Source: Myxocyprinus asiaticus
Taxonomy: Eukaryota > Chordata > Actinopteri > Cypriniformes > Catostomidae
DNA length: 64,000 nucleotides
Direction of reading: 5' to 3'
NCBI RefSeq assembly: GCF_019703515.2
Contig: NC_059351.1
Location: 15,007,501-15,071,500 of the forward strand
Position 1 is the stretch's first letter; each line of letters begins with the position of its first letter. Below are positions 59,440 to 64,000 of this stretch, in pieces. The position numbers and the translations under genes are program-made. The notes below the pieces were generated by a model that worked only from the letters and a program-made list of their open reading frames with translations, ran no database searches and had not been told where the DNA came from.

Positions 59440-60060
59440 AAAATATGATAGTGTTTTTTCAAGAAATGCATCTTTCCCTGCATGAAGCTGAACAATTTGG
59501 AAAGATATGGGGTGGGCATGTTTTCTTTAGTGCTGGCCCAAGTAAGAGCAGGGGAGTCATTACATTGAAAAGTAAACATCTACAATTCAAATGTCTCATA
59601 TAGATTAAAGATAAATTAGGAAGAGTCATTATTGTTTTAGCAGAAATTCAGGGGCAAAGGTTGATTTTGGCTAATATTTACACACCTAACACTGATGATC
59701 AGGGCTTTTTTATAGATCTTGAAGGGATGTTGCAAGCCGCTGACACCCCTCATGATAAAATATTGGGAGGAGACTTTAATCTATTGATGGATTCAGTCCT
59801 TGATCTTAGTGGAGCAAAGGTGTGTAAGCCCCGTAGAGCAACACTGATGCTTCTCATGATGTGTAAACATCTTGATCTTGCAGATATTTGGAGACTTTTG
59901 AACCCATCTGGTAGGGACTATACATTTTTTTTCATCAATCTATAAGATTTATTCTAGAATATATATATATTTATATATCTAAGTCCCTCATTTCATTTGT
60001 TGTTGATTGCTCAATTGGAAACATCTTAGTCTCAGATCACGCCCTGGTGAGTTAAGAGGT
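59440..60060 (+). pseudogene. LINE ORF2 endonuclease part
   Basis: An apurinic-type endonuclease that nicks the target for L1 insertion. FFQEMHLSLHEAEQF (from 59455) has the QE.HL motif of the active site. IWGGHVFFSAGPSKSRGVIT follows, then a stop at about 59600. GQRLILANIYTPNTDDQGFF and KILGGDFNLLMDSVLDL carry the conserved GDFN motif, then SGRDYTFF before a frame change near 59940. SDHALV near 60036 is the final active-site motif. The first few dozen codons before 59440 are unreadable. Confidence 0.85.
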
Positions 60061-60061
60061 A

Positions 60062-62985
60062 TTGCCACATATAGAGAAAAATAAATCATATAGTTGCCGC
60101 TTTAATGTATCCCTTTTGCAAAATCCTGATTTCCAACAAATGTTAAAGGCTGAAATCAATGTTTATATGGAGACCAACTGGTCCTCAGTATCCTCTGTGG
60201 GCATGGCTTGGAAGGCACTTGCAAGGTGGTTCTTAGGAGTCGGGTCATACAGTATGCCTCATTCATAAAAACATCCAAAGCACGAGAACTTGTGGAGTTG
60301 GAAGTGAATATTAAAAGTGCCGAGGCCGAATGTCACCTGATGGCCTCATAGAATTGACCCAATTGAAATACAGATATAATACTACTTTGTCACGGAAGGT
60401 GGAGTTTTGGCTATTCAGGGCAAGACAGTCATACTTTGAGTCAGGGGACAAAGCAGGGAAGCTTTTGGCTAGATATATAAAGCAGAGAGAGTCTTTTTCT
60501 ACCATTCCCTCAGTGAAATCTGCTGGTGGGAAAATTTTTACCTCGGCCATTGATATTAATAATGCTTTTAAAGAATTCTATTATGATCTCTATAGTTCCA
60601 CGTCTTCATCTACTGATGAAGATATTAGAAAGTTTGTGGAACATTTAAAACTCCCTAAATTGATGACTGAGCAAAAAAATTCTCTTGATTCTGAGAGGAT
60701 CTTGGAGGAGCTTGGCGAGGTAATTAAGGCCCTGCCTACAGGCAAGGCTCCGGGGCCAGATGGCTTTGCTGCTGAATTTTTTAGATCTTATGCTACAGAA
60801 CTGGCTACACTTTTGTTAGTTTATACCGAATCATTAAAGAATGGACAGCTTCCGCCAACCACGATGCAAGCCCGGATCAGTCTTATTCTTAAAAAGGACA
60901 AAGATCCAAGTGAGTGTAATAGTTACCATCCAATTTCCCTGATCCAGCTAGACATTCAAATATTGTCAAATATTTTGGCTAATCGATTAAGTAAAGTTAT
61001 GACATCTCTTACACATATAGATCAGGTGGGGTTTATTCGGGGCTGCAGCTCTTCTGATAACATTAGGCGTTTCATCAATATCATGTGGTCAGTGGTGAAT
61101 GATCAGACTCCGGTAGATGCCATCTCACTTGACGCCGAAAAAGCATTTGATATGGTAGAATGGAATTATCTTTTTAAGATTTTGGAAATGTATGGGTTTG
61201 GGAGTACGTTTATTGGATGTATTAAGTTGCTTTATAGACACCCGGTAGTGGCGGTACAAACAAATGGATTAATTTCAGATTATTTTACTCTGGATAGGGG
61301 CACCCGGCAGGGTTGCCCTCTTTCCCCATTATTGCTCTGTCTTGCCCTGAAACCATTAGCAGCCACGATAAGAAAGGAGGATGATTTTCCAGGGGTGATG
61401 GTGGGAGGTATGGCACATAAGCTTCTGCTTTATGCAGATGATATTTTATTCTTCATCTCCGAACCTACTAGATCTATTCCTTGCCTCCACAGAATTATTA
61501 ATTCCTTTTCTAAGTTCTCAGGATACAGAGACAGTTGAAGCTTTGACTCTGACAGCATAATGCCCAGTAACGGCTTTCCATCTTGGCACCTTCCAGTGGC
61601 CCAAACAGGGCATTAAGTATTTGGGTATTTTATTCCCAGCAAATTTGTTTGATTTAGTTAATTTTGACCCTTTAATATAAAGGTTTTCGAGTGATGTGGG
61701 CAGGTGGGCTTCATTACATTTATCGATGATTGGGAAGGTTAATGTTATTAAAATGAATTGTATTCCAAAATTCAACTACCTGCTACAGTCTCTCCCTGTA
61801 GATGTCCCCCTCTCTTACTTCAAACAATTTTATAGCATAGTAAAGTCCTTCATTTGGAATGGGAAACGTCCCAGATTACATTTCAGTAAGCTGCATAGGT
61901 CGTTTGACAAGGGCTAGGCCTACCCAAGATTTTGTTTTATTATTATGTGTTCAGTCTCAGACATTTGGCTCATTGGTCACTTCCACCTGAAAGAGCCCCT
62001 CTCTGGTTTTGTATTGAACAGGAAGTTCTTGCCCCTATTTTGCCATTGCAAAGCCTTTCTATCAAACTAACCATAGAAGTTAAATTACACCCCGTTATCT
62101 CGCATTTGCACTCGGTATGGACAAAAGTGTCCAGAATTTTTAATTTGGATATTTATCTAAATGTTGCCTCACTTATGGCTGAACCCCAAATTATGTATTA
62201 ATAAGGCCCCTTTCTGCTAGTCAGAGTGGATTGTGAGGGGGATTACTACACTCGGTGACCTATATGAGAGTAGTGTGTTGAGATCCTTTGAAAATTTGGT
62301 TCAGCATTTTGGGATCCCCAGATCTCAGTTTTTTAGGTATTTACAGCTGCGCCACTTGCTCTGTACTATTTTTGGGAATACCATATGCAGATAGTATGGG
62401 AGTGGTGATTACTGCTTTTGGAAAAGGTCATGAGGCATCAGTGTATTACTCCCTGATAATTCAGAGTCTGGGGGATGGAGCTTCAACTTCTCTCAAGAGA
62501 TTATGGGAGAAAGATTTAAACTTGGAATTGGAGGAGGGAAAGTGGGCTAGGATTCTCAAAAAACGTCAAGTCTGCATCTAGAAATGCAAGGGTGCACCTC
62601 ATGCAATTCAAGATGTTCGGTTCTATTGGACCTCCTCTAGATTGTATTGGCTTGGTCTTAAAGACACACCCACCTGCTGGCAATGCCAATCAGAGGATGG
62701 AGACATAACCCATGTCTTTTGGGGGCGTGTTAAGATCCAGGAGTTTTGGTTGAAGGTTCAGAGTTTCTTACCACATTACACTGGGACTTAACCAGTGTCA
62801 TGATCGCCAGCCAGATACTTTTAAGGGGATGGAGGTCGGTTGGAGCACCCTCATTTCAGGAGTGGTGCTCGGAGATGGGAAGGGTAGCAGCCTTTGAAGA
62901 AGGGTCATTTAGAAGACAGGGGAATTTTAACTTATTCGTTGAGAAATGGGGTGGATATCTGTCATTTATGGATGTGTGATTATTA
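60062..62985 (+). pseudogene. LINE ORF2 reverse transcriptase and C-terminal part
   Basis: 60330-61538 is one open frame of about 400 codons. It has FRARQSYFESGDKAGKLLAR, ALPTGKAPGPDGFAAEFFRS, ISLILKKDKDPSECNSYHPI, AISLDAEKAFDMVEWNYLF, GTRQGCPLSPLL and the catalytic LLYADDILF box, all intact. Frame changes or stops occur near 60290, 61540, 61680, 61916, 62200 and 62580. The C-terminal cysteine-rich region CWQCQSEDGDITHVFWG (near 62678) is readable. Lesions throughout show it is inactive, but the polymerase core is well preserved. Confidence 0.9.
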
Positions 62986-63216
62986 TTCGTATATTTTTAT
63001 TTATTATTTTAATTAGTATTATTATTATTATTTGTATTTGCGTGTGTGTCTATATCATGTACGACCACTGGGATGTTGTTGGAGGCCAGGGTGGGATTGG
63101 GAATTGGGAGGGGTAATAGTGGGGGTTAATGTTGATTCTGTGTATATATGTTTTGTTTTTCTATGTTCAAATATGTGAATCAAAAAAAATTGTTAATCTG
63201 AAACACTAGATGTTTA

Positions 63217-63431
63217 AAGATCTTAAGTGAAAAATTTCCTTTGAAAAGTCTTAGGTCCATATGTCATGCACCTACACTACTGGTCAAAAGTTTTGAAACA
63301 CTTACTCATTCTTTATTATAATTTATTTTTCATATTTTAGAATAATAGTAAAGTCATCAAAACTATGGAATAACATAAATGGAACAATGGGAATTGTGTT
63401 GTGACTAAACAAAATCCAAAATAAATAAAAA
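63217..63431. mobile_element. Tc1-like terminal fragment
   Basis: TACACTACTGGTCAAAAGTT (from 63271) followed by TTTTGAAACACTTACTCATT is the terminus of another Tc1-like family. It runs to about 63428, where sequence of a DIRS element takes over. No transposase is present. The first 50 bases are unclassified. Confidence 0.65.
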
Positions 63432-64000
63432 CGTCCTGGTTACTTGCGTAACCTCCGTTCCCTGATGGAGGGAACGAGACATTGTGTTGATGTAGTGACA
63501 CTAGGGGTCACTCTTGGGAGCCCAAAACACCTCTGGTCTTTGAAAAAAGGCCAATGAAAATTGGGGGAACCTTGGGCACATAGCCCGGTCGGGGTCTCAG
63601 GATCACGTGAGAGTTGCCCGGACTGAACTCCAGGCACGTTTCGCTGACAGAGAATGCTTGCAGGTCTCCTACCCTCTTGATGGAAGTGAGCACAGTCAGG
63701 AGGGCAGTCTTCAAAGAGAGTGCCTTAAGCTCAGCTGACTGCAAGGGCTCAAAGGGGGCTCCCTGTAGACCCTGAAGAACTACAGAGAGGTCCCATGAGG
63801 GAATGAGGCACGGTCTGAAGGGATTCAACCTCCTGGCACCTCTCAGGAACCTGATGATCAGGTCGTGCTTCCCTAAGGACTTATCATCCACTGTGTCGTG
63901 GTGTGCCGCTATAGCGGCTACATACACCTTCAAGGTGGAGGGGGACAGCCGCCCTTCCAACCTCTCCTGCAGGAAGGAAAGCACCGATCCGACTGCGCAT
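63432..64000 (-). mobile_element. DIRS-type tyrosine-recombinase retrotransposon, partial
   Basis: The left end TCCTGGTTACTTGCGTAACC and the segment GGAACGAGACATTGTGTTGA are terminal sequences of a common fish DIRS-like family. A recombinase frame occupies the rest. The element continues beyond the right edge of the window. Part of the recombinase is deleted so that coding sequence runs directly into the terminal region. Confidence 0.8.
63508..64000 (-). pseudogene. DIRS-type tyrosine recombinase, C-terminal catalytic half missing
   Basis: DIRS elements integrate with a phage-integrase-type tyrosine recombinase. The frame, open to the window edge, reads LSFLQERLEGRLSPSTLKVY and VAAIAAHHDTVDDKSLGKHD, then FLRGARRLNP and SLKTALLTVLTSIKRVGDLQ, which covers the core-binding domain and the start of the catalytic domain. 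IKRVGDLQ should hold the first catalytic arginine. After PGYVPKVP the expected remainder, with the H-x-x-R and tyrosine residues, is absent. The frame instead runs into terminal-repeat sequence (FSKTRGVLGSQE) and stops at 63508. Confidence 0.82.

Overview
The window is vertebrate nuclear DNA, almost certainly from an otophysan, probably cypriniform, fish. The evidence is a split gene with canonical GT-AG introns, a glutamate-receptor protein of teleost type, many long dinucleotide microsatellites, and a repeat load typical of these fish: Tc1-like transposons, Ty3/Gypsy, DIRS, L1-type and CR1/L2-type elements, GGTAACACTTTAC-ended MITEs and a tRNA-derived SINE. No prokaryotic, viral-genome or CRISPR-type system is present.

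The only host gene I can support is the 3' part of grin2a (NMDA receptor subunit GluN2A), on the + strand at 596-25360. Ten coding exons (596-710, 14781-14983, 15313-15478, 15763-15916, 16030-16155, 16613-16842, 18000-18160, 21379-21566, 22267-22505, 23579-25360) join in one open frame of about 1120 codons. They run from the end of the amino-terminal domain through the glutamate-binding lobes, the channel and the long cytoplasmic tail to the PDZ ligand ESDV. Earlier exons lie upstream of the window. A long, AT-rich 3' UTR or flank follows.

The 14-kb intron after the first visible exon is filled with nested elements: a MITE (2560-7232) holding a 3'-truncated Gypsy element on the - strand, then a probable split LTR (7305-12696, flanked by ATGAC on both sides) holding a CR1/L2-type LINE and another long repeat, then an internally deleted Tc1 copy. 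Other introns carry a degraded Tc1 copy (19145-20535) and a solo LTR (22633-23258).

From about 28 kb to the right edge I see only mobile DNA and AT-rich non-coding sequence. In order: two divergently placed copies of one Tc1 family (27955-30986), a solo LTR (31648-32646), a palindromic and chimeric Tc1 remnant fused to a Gypsy fragment (33732-37995), an LTR-like element with TTAA duplications (39434-40245), a SINE, an L2 tail, a nested MITE pair (43648-45133), a Gypsy copy with its 5' LTR (45957-51684) interrupted by a small LTR element whose primer-binding site fits tRNA-Phe, more MITEs, a near-complete L1-type LINE with 12-bp target duplications (57262-63204) itself hit by a Tc1 copy, and a DIRS recombinase fragment at the right edge.

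All element coding sequences look disabled by stops, frameshifts or deletions; the partly visible DIRS copy has lost its catalytic C-terminal half. I found no convincing undescribed system. The most informative signals are structural: the nesting order, the target-site duplications, a fold-back Tc1/Gypsy junction, and some lineage-specific residues in the GluN2A tail.
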